From Williamsia sp. DF01-3 (lineage in GTDB: Bacteria; Actinomycetota; Actinomycetes; Mycobacteriales; Mycobacteriaceae): a DNA stretch of 64,000 bases. The stretch spans positions 1,240,001-1,304,000 of the forward strand of contig NZ_JALKFS010000005.1 of assembly GCF_023051145.1 (NCBI RefSeq). The letters are read 5' to 3'. A program made the translations under genes and the position numbers. Shown here one piece after another: positions 26,114-36,051 of the stretch (its first letter is position 1; each line of letters starts with the position of its first letter). The notes under the pieces were generated by a model. It made no database searches. It had not been told where the DNA came from and saw nothing but the letters and a program-made list of their open reading frames with translations.

Positions 26114-27634
26114 ATGGATGAGGTGACCGAGCTCCGCGGAACCGGCACTGCGACAGACGTGTCGTCGCGGCAGCCGGACAGACCGGCTCCCGATTCGTCG
26201 ACCTCCGCCGTGGGGAGTGGTTCGGCGCGGACGCGACTCACCGATATTCTGATCGCGGTCCGCACGCCGCCGTGGATCTTGGCCCTCGCCACGTTCGCCG
26301 TGTTGGCGACGATCTACTGCCTGTATTCGATCCAGCGCCACGAGCGTTTCGGCTCCACCGGGTGGGACCTGGGAATCTTCACGCAGGCAGTGAAGGCCTA
26401 CGGGCACTTCCGCGCCCCCGCCGTGCCGCTCGAAGGCACCGACGTCAACCTCCTCGGTGATCATTTCCAGCCGTGGATCGCTGTGATCGGACCGCTGTAT
26501 CGGCTGTTCCCGACGCCGGTCACCTTGCTGGTCGTGCAGGGGCTGCTGTTCGCGCTCGCGGCGATACCGATCGTGCGGCTGGCCGCCACACGACTCGGCA
26601 TGGCGGTCGGGGTCTTCATCGCGATCGCCTACGGGCTGGCATGGGGGATCGCCCAGGCACTGGCGTTCGACTTCCACGAGATCGCGCTCGCGGTGCCCCT
26701 GCTGGCGTTCAGCCTCGTCGCCGTGGTGGAAGAGCGCTGGCGGGCTGCCCTGCTGTACGCCCTGCCACTCGTCTTCTGCAAAGAGGATCTCGGCGTCACG
26801 GTTGTGGTGATCGCTGCCGTCGTCGCGTTGCGATTCGGCCGCGTGTCGTATCGATGGGCCGTCGGCACCGCGATCTGGGGCGCCGCCTGGACGCTGATCG
26901 CGGCCAAGGTGATCATCCCGGCGATGGGGAGCGGCGACTACACCTACGAATCGAAGTTCGCCGACTCGCCCGCCGAGGGTGTGCGCGGATTCATCATCGG
27001 GGTGTCGCAGGGTGACGCGCGTGCCTCCACCGCATTTCTCCTGCTGGTGATCACGTTGTTCCTGGCCGTTCGCTCACCGATCATCCTGGTGGCAGTGCCG
27101 ACCCTCGCCTGGCGTTTCCTGAGCGTGAACCATCTGTACTGGGGCTTCGGCTTCCACTACAACGCGACGTTGATGCCCATCATGATCGTCGCGATGCTCG
27201 ACGCCTTGATCAGATTGCGGGGGCGGTCGATGTCGCAACGCACCGTTGTCGGCTTCGCTGCAGCGGCTGCGGCGATCGCGGTCGTCCTCGCCTGGGCCGG
27301 GCCTTTGGACCGGCTGACCGAACGCGACTTCTATTCACGCGGCGACCAGGCGCAGGCCGTGGATGAGTTCGGCGCGATGATCCCCGACGGCCAATCCGTG
27401 GCCACCACCAACAACCTGGCACCGCATCTCGTCGCCGATCACGAGGTGACCCTGTTCCCGAAGCAGAAGCGTGATCGTTCCACCGCGCAGTGGATCATGG
27501 TGGATACCAACATCTCCGGCCTTTTCCCGGCGAACAAGGCCGACACCAACAACGCGCTCGAGAAGATCGAGGACAGCGGGCAGTACGTGCGCGTGGCGGC
27601 GGACGACGGTGTGGTGTTGCTCAGACTCCGCTGA
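26114..27634 (+). CDS. DUF2079 integral membrane protein
   Basis: 506 aa from ATG 26114. A cytoplasmic, Ser/Thr-rich N-terminus of about 50 residues precedes about ten membrane segments and a short C-terminal extracytoplasmic domain. DUF2079 hallmarks are GSTGWDLGIFTQAVKAY after the first segment, DVNLLGDHFQPWIAVIGPLYRLFP, and AFDFHEIALAVPLLAF. The fold is like GT-C glycosyltransferases, with the conserved acidic loop after the first helix, so a sugar-lipid transfer role in the envelope is plausible but untested. The C-terminal part contains MIPDGQSVATTNNLAPHL, typical of the family's soluble end. It follows dinB by 98 bases. Confidence 0.82.
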   Translation: MDEVTELRGTGTATDVSSRQPDRPAPDSSTSAVGSGSARTRLTDILIAVRTPPWILALATFAVLATIYCLYSIQRHERFGSTGWDLGIFTQAVKAYGHFRAPAVPLEGTDVNLLGDHFQPWIAVIGPLYRLFPTPVTLLVVQGLLFALAAIPIVRLAATRLGMAVGVFIAIAYGLAWGIAQALAFDFHEIALAVPLLAFSLVAVVEERWRAALLYALPLVFCKEDLGVTVVVIAAVVALRFGRVSYRWAVGTAIWGAAWTLIAAKVIIPAMGSGDYTYESKFADSPAEGVRGFIIGVSQGDARASTAFLLLVITLFLAVRSPIILVAVPTLAWRFLSVNHLYWGFGFHYNATLMPIMIVAMLDALIRLRGRSMSQRTVVGFAAAAAAIAVVLAWAGPLDRLTERDFYSRGDQAQAVDEFGAMIPDGQSVATTNNLAPHLVADHEVTLFPKQKRDRSTAQWIMVDTNISGLFPANKADTNNALEKIEDSGQYVRVAADDGVVLLRLR

Positions 27635-27648
27635 CCGACCGGCCTGAC

Positions 27649-29709
27649 TCACCCGCCCAATTTCTCCCACAGGAACTCGTAGGCGAGGGCTGACTTGAAC
27701 GCGGCCTGCTTGTTGTCGGCGGCGCCGCCGTGCCCGCCTTCGATGTTCTCGTAGTAGCTCACCGAATGGCCGAGCTCTTCCATGCGTGCGACGAACTTAC
27801 GTGCGTGGCCTGGATGCACTCGGTCGTCACGGGTGGAGGTGGTCATCAGAAGCGCCGGGTACGTCGCATCGGCCCGCAACAACTGGTAGGGCGAGTACTT
27901 GGAGATGAACTCCCACTGCTCGGGGTCGTCGGGGTCGCCGTACTCGGCCACCCACGACGCTCCTGCCAGCAGCAGGTGGTAGCGCCGCATGTCGAGCAGC
28001 GGAACCTGGCAGACCAAGGCGCCGAACAGTTCTGGGTAACTGGTGAGCATCACTCCCATCAGCAGCCCGCCGTTGGAACCGCCCTGTGCCGCGAGCTTGT
28101 CCGCGGTGGTGAGTCCCCGGTCGACGAGATCCCTTGCCACAGACGCGAAGTCCTCGTACACCAGATGCCTGCCTGCGAGCTGGGCCTGAGTGTGCCAGGT
28201 GGGACCGTATTCGCCGCCGCCGCGAATGTTCGCGATCACGTAGATGCCGCCTCGGGCGATCCAGTTCCGACCCGATATCGCCCCGTACGCGGGTGTCATC
28301 GAGTTCTCGAAACCGCCGTATCCGTACAGCAGGGTGGGGGCCTGCGACACATCGTCCCGTTTGATCACGAAGTAGGGGATCTGCGTGCCGTCGTCCGACG
28401 TCGCGAAGTGTTGCGATGCGGACACCGTGGACGCGTCGAACAACTCGGGCGATTGCTTGATGGGGGCCACTCCGTCGGTGCTCGACCCGTGCAGCAGGCT
28501 CGGTGGGGTGGTGAAACTGCTTGCCGACAAGAACAATTCGTCGCTGTGGTCGGGGTCGGTGTCGAGTACGGAGATGGTGGCCAGTTCAGGTAGGCCGGAC
28601 AGCTCGGACACCGACCAGTCGGTCACGCTCAGCAAACGGAGTTCGGTTTGCACATCGCGCAGGGTCACCAGGACCAGATGCGCGGAGGTGAACGAGAAGT
28701 TCTGCAGGCTGGTGTGGTCGTCGGGTGCAAAGAGCACTGTCCCTGTGCGGTCGCCCGCAAGGTACGACGGGTAGTCGAAGACGACCAAGGTGCCGGTGGC
28801 GTAGGTCGATTCACTCTGGTCGTGATTGTCGATCCCGGAATCGGCGAGGTTCCACGGCGATCGGGTGAACACGAGCAACCAGTTGCGGTGCACACTGGTG
28901 TGCGCATCGGTCGGGACGTCGATCAGGGTGGGCTCTCCGTCGGTGAGCTCGTAGAACTCCTGATTGAAGAAGTCTGTGGACCTGATCAGGAAGTGTCGGT
29001 CGAACCCGATCGTGTCGTCGTACATCGCTTGTACGGCAACATCACTCGTCGCGCCCGTGTACACCGTCTCGGCTTCCTCGAGTGAGGTGCCACGTGACCA
29101 GCGCTTCACCACCCGCGGATATCCCGAGTTGGTCAGGGACGACTCGCCGTCGGGCTGGTCGCCGAAGTCCGTGCCGACATAGACGGTGTCCTCGTCGATC
29201 CAGCTGATGTCGGATTTGTTCTCTGGGAGCTCGAAACCGCCGTGCTCGGCGGTGATCCAAGTGCGCGTCCGCAGATCGAACTCGCGGACGATCGACGCGT
29301 CGGCGCCCCCTCTGGACAGCAGGATCAGCGCCCGGCGATGGTCCGGCCGTAGGACGAGAGCGCCCTTCCACACCCAGTTCTCGCCCTCGTCGGCGGCGAC
29401 CGTGTCGAGGTCGATGAGCACGTCCCACTCGGGTGAGTCGGTGCGGTATTCCTCGAGGGTCGTCCGGCGCCACAGCCCCCTCGGATTCGTCGCATCGCGC
29501 CAGAAGTTGTAGAGGTGCTCGCCACGGCGGCGTACGTAGGCGATGCGGTCGTCGGTGTCGAGCACCTCCAGCGCGGCGGCCTCCAGGTCGGCGAACCGAC
29601 TGCTGGTGGTGAGGGCCTCGATCGTGGGCTGATTGTGCTCTCGCACCCACGTCAGAGCTTTCTCGCCGGTTACGTCTTCGAGCCATAGATAGGGATCGGT
29701 GTCGCTCAC
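27649..29709 (-). CDS. Prolyl oligopeptidase family serine peptidase (S9A)
   Basis: 686 aa from GTG 29709, which puts the family opening DPYLWLEDV at residue 4; ATGs at 29730 and 29748 extend it without similarity. The N-terminal seven-blade beta-propeller covers about residues 60-390 and the alpha/beta-hydrolase the rest. The triad is Ser in GGSNGGLLMG, Asp in RDDRVHPGHARKF and His in GGHGGAAD. Cleaves short proline-containing peptides; no signal peptide, so probably cytoplasmic. The position in the region fits Rv0457c of M. tuberculosis (recalled synteny). It converges on the DUF2079 gene. Confidence 0.9.
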   Translation of the reverse strand: MSDTDPYLWLEDVTGEKALTWVREHNQPTIEALTTSSRFADLEAAALEVLDTDDRIAYVRRRGEHLYNFWRDATNPRGLWRRTTLEEYRTDSPEWDVLIDLDTVAADEGENWVWKGALVLRPDHRRALILLSRGGADASIVREFDLRTRTWITAEHGGFELPENKSDISWIDEDTVYVGTDFGDQPDGESSLTNSGYPRVVKRWSRGTSLEEAETVYTGATSDVAVQAMYDDTIGFDRHFLIRSTDFFNQEFYELTDGEPTLIDVPTDAHTSVHRNWLLVFTRSPWNLADSGIDNHDQSESTYATGTLVVFDYPSYLAGDRTGTVLFAPDDHTSLQNFSFTSAHLVLVTLRDVQTELRLLSVTDWSVSELSGLPELATISVLDTDPDHSDELFLSASSFTTPPSLLHGSSTDGVAPIKQSPELFDASTVSASQHFATSDDGTQIPYFVIKRDDVSQAPTLLYGYGGFENSMTPAYGAISGRNWIARGGIYVIANIRGGGEYGPTWHTQAQLAGRHLVYEDFASVARDLVDRGLTTADKLAAQGGSNGGLLMGVMLTSYPELFGALVCQVPLLDMRRYHLLLAGASWVAEYGDPDDPEQWEFISKYSPYQLLRADATYPALLMTTSTRDDRVHPGHARKFVARMEELGHSVSYYENIEGGHGGAADNKQAAFKSALAYEFLWEKLGG

Positions 29710-29802
29710 CGGACCCAGTCTGCCGCACATGCGGTCCGTGCCCCGCAACTGATCTGTCGATTCAGCCCCATCTCGATCGTCATCGCCCGGCTCAAATGAC
29801 GA

Positions 29803-31005
29803 TCAGGCCGGTGCCACGACGTCGCCGTGCGCAACCCGTTCACCGGTGCGGATGGGGCACCGGGTGTGGGAGTAGATGGTCGGCATACACAGATTGCAGT
29901 GGATGCACTGCGACACCGTCGACGGATCGGCTTCGATGCGCAGTGGCAGATCGGGTTCGCGGAGCAGCGCGCGCCCCATCGCCACGAACTCGAAGCCTTC
30001 CGCCATGGCCGTGTCCATCGAAGCGCGGTCGGTGATTCCGCCGAGCAGGATCAGCGGCATGGAGACGGCCTCACGCAGTTGTCGGGAGAGCGGCAGGAGA
30101 TAACCGGGGTGGTAGTCGTACTCCTTGAGGAAGAAGGGGCCGACGGCCTTGAGCCCCCACCGCATCACGCCTTTGAACGAGGCAGCGAACTCCTTGCGGG
30201 GAGCATCGCCGTGGAACAGATACATCGGATTGAGAAGTGAACTGCCCGCGGTCGGTTCGAGGGCGTCGAGGTGCCCGTCGGATTCGAGGAGTCGGCCCAC
30301 CTGGCAGGCCTCATCGACCTGCAGACTCCCGGGGAAGCCGTCGTACATGCTGAGCTTCGCCCACACCGCGGCCTCATCGCCGACCTCATCGCGTACCGCC
30401 TCGGCGATCTCGCGGCAGAACCTGGCGCGGTTCACCAGGGATCCGCCGTACTCGTCGTGGCGGCGGTTGAGAAGTGGGCTGAGGAAACTGCTGGCCAGGT
30501 AGTTGTGGCCGAAGTGGATCTCGAGGCCGTCGAAACCGCTGTCCACGGCGATACGGGCCGCACGGCGGAACTTCACGAGCATCGATGCGATGTCGTCGGT
30601 GGTGACCTTGCGGCACAGGGTCATGCCCATCGGCGCGGGAATCCGCGACGGCGCCAGGGCCTTGGCCTGATTGGAGATCGGGTTGGCCACGGGTCCCGCG
30701 TGACCCAATTGAGCTGCGGCGAGGGCACCTTCGGCGTGGATCGCGTCGGTCAGTTTCTGTAGCCCGGGTATTGCCTCCGGTCGCATCCAGATCTGGTGGC
30801 GGTCGGTTCGGCCCTCGGGCGACACGGCGCAGTAGGCGACCGTTGTCATCGCCACCCCGCCGGCTGCCACTTCCCGATGGAACTCGATCAATTCGGGCGT
30901 GACCAGCGCCTCGGGCGTGGCGCCCTCGAAGGTGGCACATTTGATCAGGCGATTCTTCAATCGCAGAGGACCTAGCGAGGCTGGTTCGAACGGTGTGGGC
31001 TGCAC
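29803..31005 (-). CDS. NADH:flavin oxidoreductase (old yellow enzyme family)
   Basis: 400 aa from GTG 31005. FMN TIM-barrel reductase: FEPASLGPLRLKNRLIKCATFEG at the start, QLGHAG, the catalytic HFGHNYLASSFLSPLLNRR stretch, DEYGGSLVNRARF, and GRALLREPDLP near the phosphate site. The C-terminal CIHCNLCMPTIYS has the Cys cluster of the iron-sulfur-bearing 2,4-dienoyl-CoA reductase branch, but the second (FAD/NADPH) half of those enzymes is absent. A GTG at 31047 is rejected because it sits inside a KstR-like operator. The KstR-like site suggests a role in steroid catabolism (inference). Confidence 0.87.
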   Translation of the reverse strand: MQPTPFEPASLGPLRLKNRLIKCATFEGATPEALVTPELIEFHREVAAGGVAMTTVAYCAVSPEGRTDRHQIWMRPEAIPGLQKLTDAIHAEGALAAAQLGHAGPVANPISNQAKALAPSRIPAPMGMTLCRKVTTDDIASMLVKFRRAARIAVDSGFDGLEIHFGHNYLASSFLSPLLNRRHDEYGGSLVNRARFCREIAEAVRDEVGDEAAVWAKLSMYDGFPGSLQVDEACQVGRLLESDGHLDALEPTAGSSLLNPMYLFHGDAPRKEFAASFKGVMRWGLKAVGPFFLKEYDYHPGYLLPLSRQLREAVSMPLILLGGITDRASMDTAMAEGFEFVAMGRALLREPDLPLRIEADPSTVSQCIHCNLCMPTIYSHTRCPIRTGERVAHGDVVAPA

Positions 31006-31039
31006 CCCTGGGACGGTAGCGCGGTTTGGGATCGCAAAC

Positions 31040-31053
31040 AAGAACACGTTCTA
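31040..31053. promoter_or_regulatory. KstR-like operator upstream of the OYE gene
   Basis: On the minus strand the site reads TAGAACGTGTTCTT, matching the KstR motif TnnAACnnGTTnnA at 7 of 8 fixed positions. It lies 34 bases upstream of the GTG at 31005, where the promoter of a short-leader transcript would be. Confidence 0.6.
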
Positions 31054-31183
31054 GTTGGTTTGCCGGATGAATCCATCCGTGTGTGGCCGGGCGCCGAATC
31101 CTTGATGAGACGATTTCGTGGTGTCGGCGAATGGCCGTGGACGCGGGCGATGTGCCGCACGCGCACCCAGCAGGAGCATGCAG

Positions 31184-31357
31184 ATGAGTTCACAGCGAGA
31201 TCGAGGACAGCGCGGGCAGGACGGTCGGGACGACGAGCAACGCCGGTCGGTGACCGATCTCCCGTTCGACCCCGGCGTCGACGACGCGGTCGCGGACACC
31301 GATGACTCTGACATGCCCAAACGTCCTGACCGTTGGCTGTGGATCCCTACGTGCTGA
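31184..31357 (+). CDS. Small acidic hypothetical protein
   Basis: 57 codons. ATG 31184 follows AGGAG by seven bases. The product is very hydrophilic (Arg, Gln and Asp rich at the start, an acidic centre DDAVADTDDSD) and ends in KRPDRWLWIPTC. No domain is recognised. It sits alone between the OYE gene (divergent) and lpd, 98 bases before lpd. The good ribosome binding site supports it; its length and composition do not allow a firm call. Confidence 0.4.
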   Translation: MSSQRDRGQRGQDGRDDEQRRSVTDLPFDPGVDDAVADTDDSDMPKRPDRWLWIPTC

Positions 31358-31455
31358 ACGCCCGCTGTGCCCGGGCTTGTTCGCTCTGAACGAAGACTGC
31401 TCCCACGAGGGGTATCCGTCAGCGCCCGCAGGTGCGGCGACGTAGGGTGGACGTC

Positions 31456-32841
31456 GTGGCTGAACACTTTGACACAGTTGTCCTCGGCGGAGGTCCGGGA
31501 GGTTACGTCGCCGCGATCCGGCTGGCGCAACTCGGACAGAAAACCGCAGTAATCGAAGAGAAATATTGGGGCGGGGTGTGCCTCAACGTCGGATGCATCC
31601 CATCCAAGGCGTTGCTGCGTAACGCAGAACTCGCGCACGTCTTCAATCATCAGGCCAAGACCTTCGGGATCTCCGGCGACGTCACCTTCGATTTCGGTGC
31701 TGCGTTCGACCGCAGCCGCCAGGTCGCGGACAAGATGGTCAAGGGCGTTCACTTCTTGATGAAGAAGAACAAGATCACCGAGATCGACGGTTTCGGTGAG
31801 TTCACCGACGCGAAGACCATAAAGGTCGGCGACCGTGAGATCACGTTCGACAATGTGATCATCTCGGTGGGCGCCACCGTGAAACTCCTTCCCGGCGTTG
31901 AGCTGTCGGAGAACGTGGTCACCTACGAAGACCAGATCCTCACGCGTGAGCTGCCCGACTCGATCGTCATCGTCGGCGCCGGCGCCATCGGTATGGAGTT
32001 CGGCTACGTTCTGGCGAACTACGGGGTCGACGTCACCATCGTCGAGTTCCTCGACCGCGTCCTGCCGAACGAGGACAAGGACTCGTCGAAAGAACTCGCG
32101 AAGGCGTACAAGAAACTCGGTGTCAAGATCCTCACCTCCACCCGGGTGCAGTCGATCGACGACCAGGGATCGCAGGTGGTCGTCAAGTACACCGACTCCA
32201 AGGACAAAGACGGAGAGCTCACCGTCGACAAGGTGCTGATGTCGGTGGGCTTCGCGCCGCGCGTCGACGGCTACGGCCTGGACAAGACCGGTGTCGAGGT
32301 GACCGACCGCGGAGCGATCGCGATCGACGACCACATGCGCACCAACGTCGACGGCATCTTCGCCATCGGTGACGTGACCGGGAAGCTGATGCTGGCGCAC
32401 GTTGCCGAGGCGCAGGGTGTGGTGGCCGCAGAGACCATCGGCGGTGCCGAGACCATGATCATCGACGACTACCGGATGATGCCGCGCGCCACCTTCTGCC
32501 AGCCGCAGGTCGCCTCGTTCGGACTGACCGAGGACCAGGCGAAAGAAGAAGGTTACGACGTCAAGGTGTCCACCTTCCCGTTCACCGCGAACGGCAAGGC
32601 GCAGGGGCTCGGCGAGCCGACCGGTTTCGTCAAGCTCATCACCGACAACACCCACGGTGAGCTGATCGGCGGGCACCTCGTGGGCGACAACGTCTCGGAG
32701 ATGCTGCCGGAGCTCACGCTGGCCCAGAAGTGGGATCTGACGGCAACCGAGCTGGCGCGGAACGTGCACACCCACCCGACGATGTCCGAGGCGATGCAGG
32801 AAACCTTCCACGGTGCCATCGGGCACATGATCAACCTCTAG
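31456..32841 (+). CDS. lpdA: Dihydrolipoyl dehydrogenase
   Basis: 461 aa. FAD enzyme that reoxidises dihydrolipoamide in the pyruvate, 2-oxoglutarate and branched-chain dehydrogenase complexes; in mycobacteria it also supplies the peroxidase chain with AhpD and AhpC. The FAD site is [17 protein letters not shown], the redox disulfide is CLNVGC (near residue 40), the NAD site is [17 protein letters not shown] and the catalytic His-Glu is HTHPTMSE at the C-terminus. GTG start at 31456 ([11 protein letters not shown]). Followed by a 26-base perfect palindrome that probably ends its transcript. Position equals lpdC (Rv0462). Confidence 0.97.
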   Translation: MAEHFDTVVLGGGPGGYVAAIRLAQLGQKTAVIEEKYWGGVCLNVGCIPSKALLRNAELAHVFNHQAKTFGISGDVTFDFGAAFDRSRQVADKMVKGVHFLMKKNKITEIDGFGEFTDAKTIKVGDREITFDNVIISVGATVKLLPGVELSENVVTYEDQILTRELPDSIVIVGAGAIGMEFGYVLANYGVDVTIVEFLDRVLPNEDKDSSKELAKAYKKLGVKILTSTRVQSIDDQGSQVVVKYTDSKDKDGELTVDKVLMSVGFAPRVDGYGLDKTGVEVTDRGAIAIDDHMRTNVDGIFAIGDVTGKLMLAHVAEAQGVVAAETIGGAETMIIDDYRMMPRATFCQPQVASFGLTEDQAKEEGYDVKVSTFPFTANGKAQGLGEPTGFVKLITDNTHGELIGGHLVGDNVSEMLPELTLAQKWDLTATELARNVHTHPTMSEAMQETFHGAIGHMINL

Positions 32842-32860
32842 ACATCTCATGTCGATCGTA

Positions 32861-32886
32861 GGGCCCGGCGAGATCTCGCCGGGCCC
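32861..32886. terminator. Terminator-like perfect palindrome after lpdA
   Basis: A 26-base perfect palindrome (GGGCCCGGCGAGA and its complement) centred at 32873/32874, 20 bases after the lpdA stop. It has no loop other than the turn and no T-run, but is strong. It falls within the first codons of the longest reading of the glycosylase gene, which argues for a later start there. Confidence 0.6.
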
Positions 32887-32893
32887 CACGCAT

Positions 32894-33757
32894 TTGTCCC
32901 GCGAGTGGATTCCGCAGGGGCCGTTGAACATTCGTGCGACGTTGAGTCTGCATCGTCGCGGTAGCGGTGATCCGTCGTTCAAATACGCACCGAACGGGTC
33001 GATCTGGCGGGCCATTCACACCCCCGACGGGCCCGGCACACTGGCCGTGTCGCGGCGGGGCGAGTCGGTGGTCGGCAGGGCGTGGGGGCCCGGCGCAGGG
33101 TGGTTGCTCGACCAGATGCCCCGGATGCTGGGCAGCGAGGACAACGCCGACGAGTTCGTCGCGCATCACGATGTGATCGCCGGGCTGGCACATCAGGGTC
33201 AGGGGCTGCGCATCGGCCGTACCGACCGGGTGTGGGAGGCGCTTGCGGCGGCCGTCCTGGAGCAGAAGGTGACCGGCCGCGAAGCCTGGCGGGCCTGGCG
33301 GTACATCGTGCGCAAGTACGGCGAACCCGCACCCGGCTCGCCGAGCATGAAGGTGCCGCCGCCGCAGCAGGTGTGGCGCGAGATCCCGCAGTGGGAGTGG
33401 CACGCCAGCGGTGCCGAACCGGCCCGGCGCAAGACCATCGTCCGGGCCGCGGGCTACGACGTCGAACGCAAGGCCGACAAACTCCACCTGCTCCGCGGGG
33501 TCGGGCCGTGGACGGCCGCCGAAACGAGGGTTCGCGCGGTCGGTGACGCAGACGCGGTACCGGTCGGGGACTATCACATCCCTTCCCAGGTGGGCCATAC
33601 GCTGATCGGTGAGGCGATCGACGACGACCGCATGCTGGAACTACTCGAACCTTATGCGGGACATCGCTATCGGGTGATCCGGCTCATCGAGTTGTACATG
33701 CCGATGCCCGCCCGTCGCGGTCCGAGGATGTACACGCGGGACTACCGCAACATGTGA
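32894..33757 (+). CDS. AlkA-like DNA-3-methyladenine glycosylase (HhH-GPD)
   Basis: 287 aa if it starts at TTG 32894 (LSREWIPQGPLN); ATG 32849 gives 302 aa, but the lpdA terminator lies in that stretch. The helix-hairpin-helix LHLLRGVGPWTAAETRVRAVG is followed by the catalytic Asp in AVPVGDYHI, the GPD motif region. The YIVRKYGEP and RAAGYD helices fit the AlkA fold. It excises alkylated purines in base-excision repair. Neighbours are lpdA upstream and a RecQ-like helicase downstream on the same strand. There is no sign of Ada-type regulation. Confidence 0.85.
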   Translation: MSREWIPQGPLNIRATLSLHRRGSGDPSFKYAPNGSIWRAIHTPDGPGTLAVSRRGESVVGRAWGPGAGWLLDQMPRMLGSEDNADEFVAHHDVIAGLAHQGQGLRIGRTDRVWEALAAAVLEQKVTGREAWRAWRYIVRKYGEPAPGSPSMKVPPPQQVWREIPQWEWHASGAEPARRKTIVRAAGYDVERKADKLHLLRGVGPWTAAETRVRAVGDADAVPVGDYHIPSQVGHTLIGEAIDDDRMLELLEPYAGHRYRVIRLIELYMPMPARRGPRMYTRDYRNM

Positions 33758-33918
33758 GGTGCCGGTGCTCGGGGTGCTGGTGTTTGCTCGGTCTGTAGGA
33801 CGAGCGCGGGCGAGTTGGGTGAGCGGCCGCGGACCTCTCGTGCGGCATGGCACCGCGGATTCGCGCGGGGCGTTCCGCCGATGAAGACGATGTCGTAGAA
33901 GCAGGGCACGATGGGGCA

Positions 33919-36026
33919 ATGACCACGGGAACCGGAACCACAGCCACGCGCGCGCAGGCCCAGGAGATCCTCGAGCAACTGGCAGGTCCGGCCGCCACGT
34001 TGCGCGACGACCAGTGGACCGCGATCGAGGCGCTCGTCGTGCAGCGGCGACGCGCACTGGTGGTGCAGCGTACGGGCTGGGGGAAATCCGCCGTCTACTT
34101 CATCGCGGCCAAACTCCTGCGCGCCGAGGGCCGCGGCGCCACGGTCATCGTCTCGCCGCTGCTCGCCCTGATGCGCAACCAGGTTGCGTCCGCAGAGCGG
34201 GCGGCGTCAAGGCCGCGACCATCAACTCGGGCAATGTGACCGAATGGGACGACATCCACCAGCGGGTGGCCGAAGGCGACCTCGACGTCCTCCTCGTCAG
34301 TCCGGAGCGCTTGAACAACCCGGACTTCCGCGACAACGTGCTCCCGTCTCTCGCCGCCGACGCAGGGCTCGTGGTGGTGGACGAGGCGCATTGTGTGTCG
34401 GACTGGGGCCACGACTTCCGGCCTGACTATCGGCGGATCCGCACCCTGGTTGCCGAACTGGGTACGGACGTGCCGGTGCTCGCCACCACCGCGACCGCCA
34501 ACGACCGGGTGGTCGACGATGTGGCCGCTCAGCTCGGCGTGGGCGGCGGTGACACGCTGGTGCTGCGTGGTGGCCTCGATCGCGAGTCGCTGCACCTGTC
34601 GGTCGTGAAAGTCGCGACATCGGCCGAGCGGGTGGCTTGGCTTGCCGCACACATCGGTTCGATCGAAGGATCGGGCATCATCTACACACTCACCGTCTCG
34701 GCGGCCCGCGATGTGGCGACGCTGCTCACCGACATGGGGCATCAGGTCGCGGCCTACACGGGATCCACCGATGCGGCCGAGCGGGAACAGCTCGAGGCCG
34801 ACCTCCTCGCCAATCGGGTGAAGGCTTTGGTGGCCACCTCGGCCCTCGGCATGGGCTTCGACAAGCCGGACCTCGGCTTTGTCATCCACCTCGGCGCACC
34901 GTCGTCGCCGATCGCCTACTACCAGCAGGTCGGCCGCGCGGGGCGCTCCACGGCGAGCGCCGAGGTGATCCTGCTGCCGGGCAGCGAAGATCAGGAGATC
35001 TGGCGCTACTTCGCGTCGGTGGCCTTTCCCCCGGAAGCGTTGGTGCGCAGGGTCATCGAGGCGCTCGACACCGAGCGACCACAATCGACACCGGCGTTGG
35101 AGCCGCTGGTCGACCTCGGGCGGTCGCGGCTGGAGATGGTGCTCAAGGTACTCGACGTCGACGGGGCCGTTCGACGGGTCAAGGGCGGATGGCTGGGTAC
35201 CGGCCAGCCCTGGACGTACGACGAGGCGCGGTACGAGAAGCTCGAGCAGGCACGTCGCCGCGAACAGCAGGCAATGCTCGATTACCAGGGCACCGACGGG
35301 TGCAGGATGGCGTTTCTGCGCGAACAATTGGACGACCCCGAACTGGAGTCAGGCAGCAGGTGCGGACGGTGCGACAACTGTGCCGGACAACGCTATTCGG
35401 CCGACGTCGACCGGGCGGCACTGGATGCGGCCCGCGAACAATTGCAACGGCCGGGCGTCGAACTGGCCCCACGCAAGCAATGGCCTTCGGGAATGAAGAA
35501 GCTCGGTGTGGAGCTCTCCGGCAAGATCAAAGACGGCCCCGAGATGGGCCGGGTCATCGGCCGTCTCACCGACCTGGGCTGGGGCGCGCGCCTGCGCCGG
35601 CTGCTCGACGAGCCGGACGCTCCGGCCCCGGACGAGGTGATCAAGGCAGCTGTCGCAGTTCTGGCGGCCTGGCCGTGGCAGAACCGGCCCACAGCCATCA
35701 TGGGGCTCGACTCTGACACCCACCCGATCCTGATCGGTTCGGTCACCGACCGCTTGTCGGAACTGGGCCGACTGACCAATCTCGGCACGCTGCGGTACGC
35801 GCCCGACCGTCGGCCGGTGACTGCCGCCAACTCCGCATATCGCGTTGCCGCACTTGCCGAGTCGTGGGTCGATCCAGACCCGGCAGTGCTCTCCGAAGTG
35901 GTGGGGCCGGTGCTGCTGGTCGACGACATCGCCGACACCGGATGGACCTTGACGATGGCCGCACGCCAGCTACGCCGGGCCGGTGCGAGCGAGGTGCTGC
36001 CGTTCGCGCTGGCAAGTGTGAGCTAG
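33919..36026 (+). pseudogene. recQ: RecQ-family ATP-dependent DNA helicase, frameshifted
   Basis: The reading frame breaks near 34201-34203: codons run in one frame to ASAERA, and the conserved continuation GVKAATINSGN is in the -1 frame, as if one C were missing in GC(C)GGC. With that base restored the product is 702 aa. N-terminal part: Walker A GWGKS and the SPLLALMRNQ motif. After the break: DEAHCVSDWGHDFRPDY, AYTGSTDAAERE, QVGRAGR and the zinc-binding CGRCDNC. The C-terminus has a phosphoribosyltransferase-like VLLVDDIADTGWTL, as in the actinobacterial RecQ-PRTase fusion. No slippery site is present, so mutation or sequencing error is likely. Confidence 0.8.
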
Positions 36027-36051
36027 TCGCCCTTCGGGTTGCTGAGGTGGC

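Noticed and set aside
31051-33015. 654-codon open frame on the minus strand across lpdA
   Set aside because: Antisense shadow of lpdA and the glycosylase gene; no protein-like sequence.
34195-34210. recQ break considered as programmed frameshifting
   Set aside because: The sequence GCGGGCGGCG has no slippery heptamer, and no related helicase is known to need a shift.
34095-35327. 410-codon open frame on the minus strand across recQ
   Set aside because: Shadow frame; the helicase motifs on the plus strand are unambiguous.
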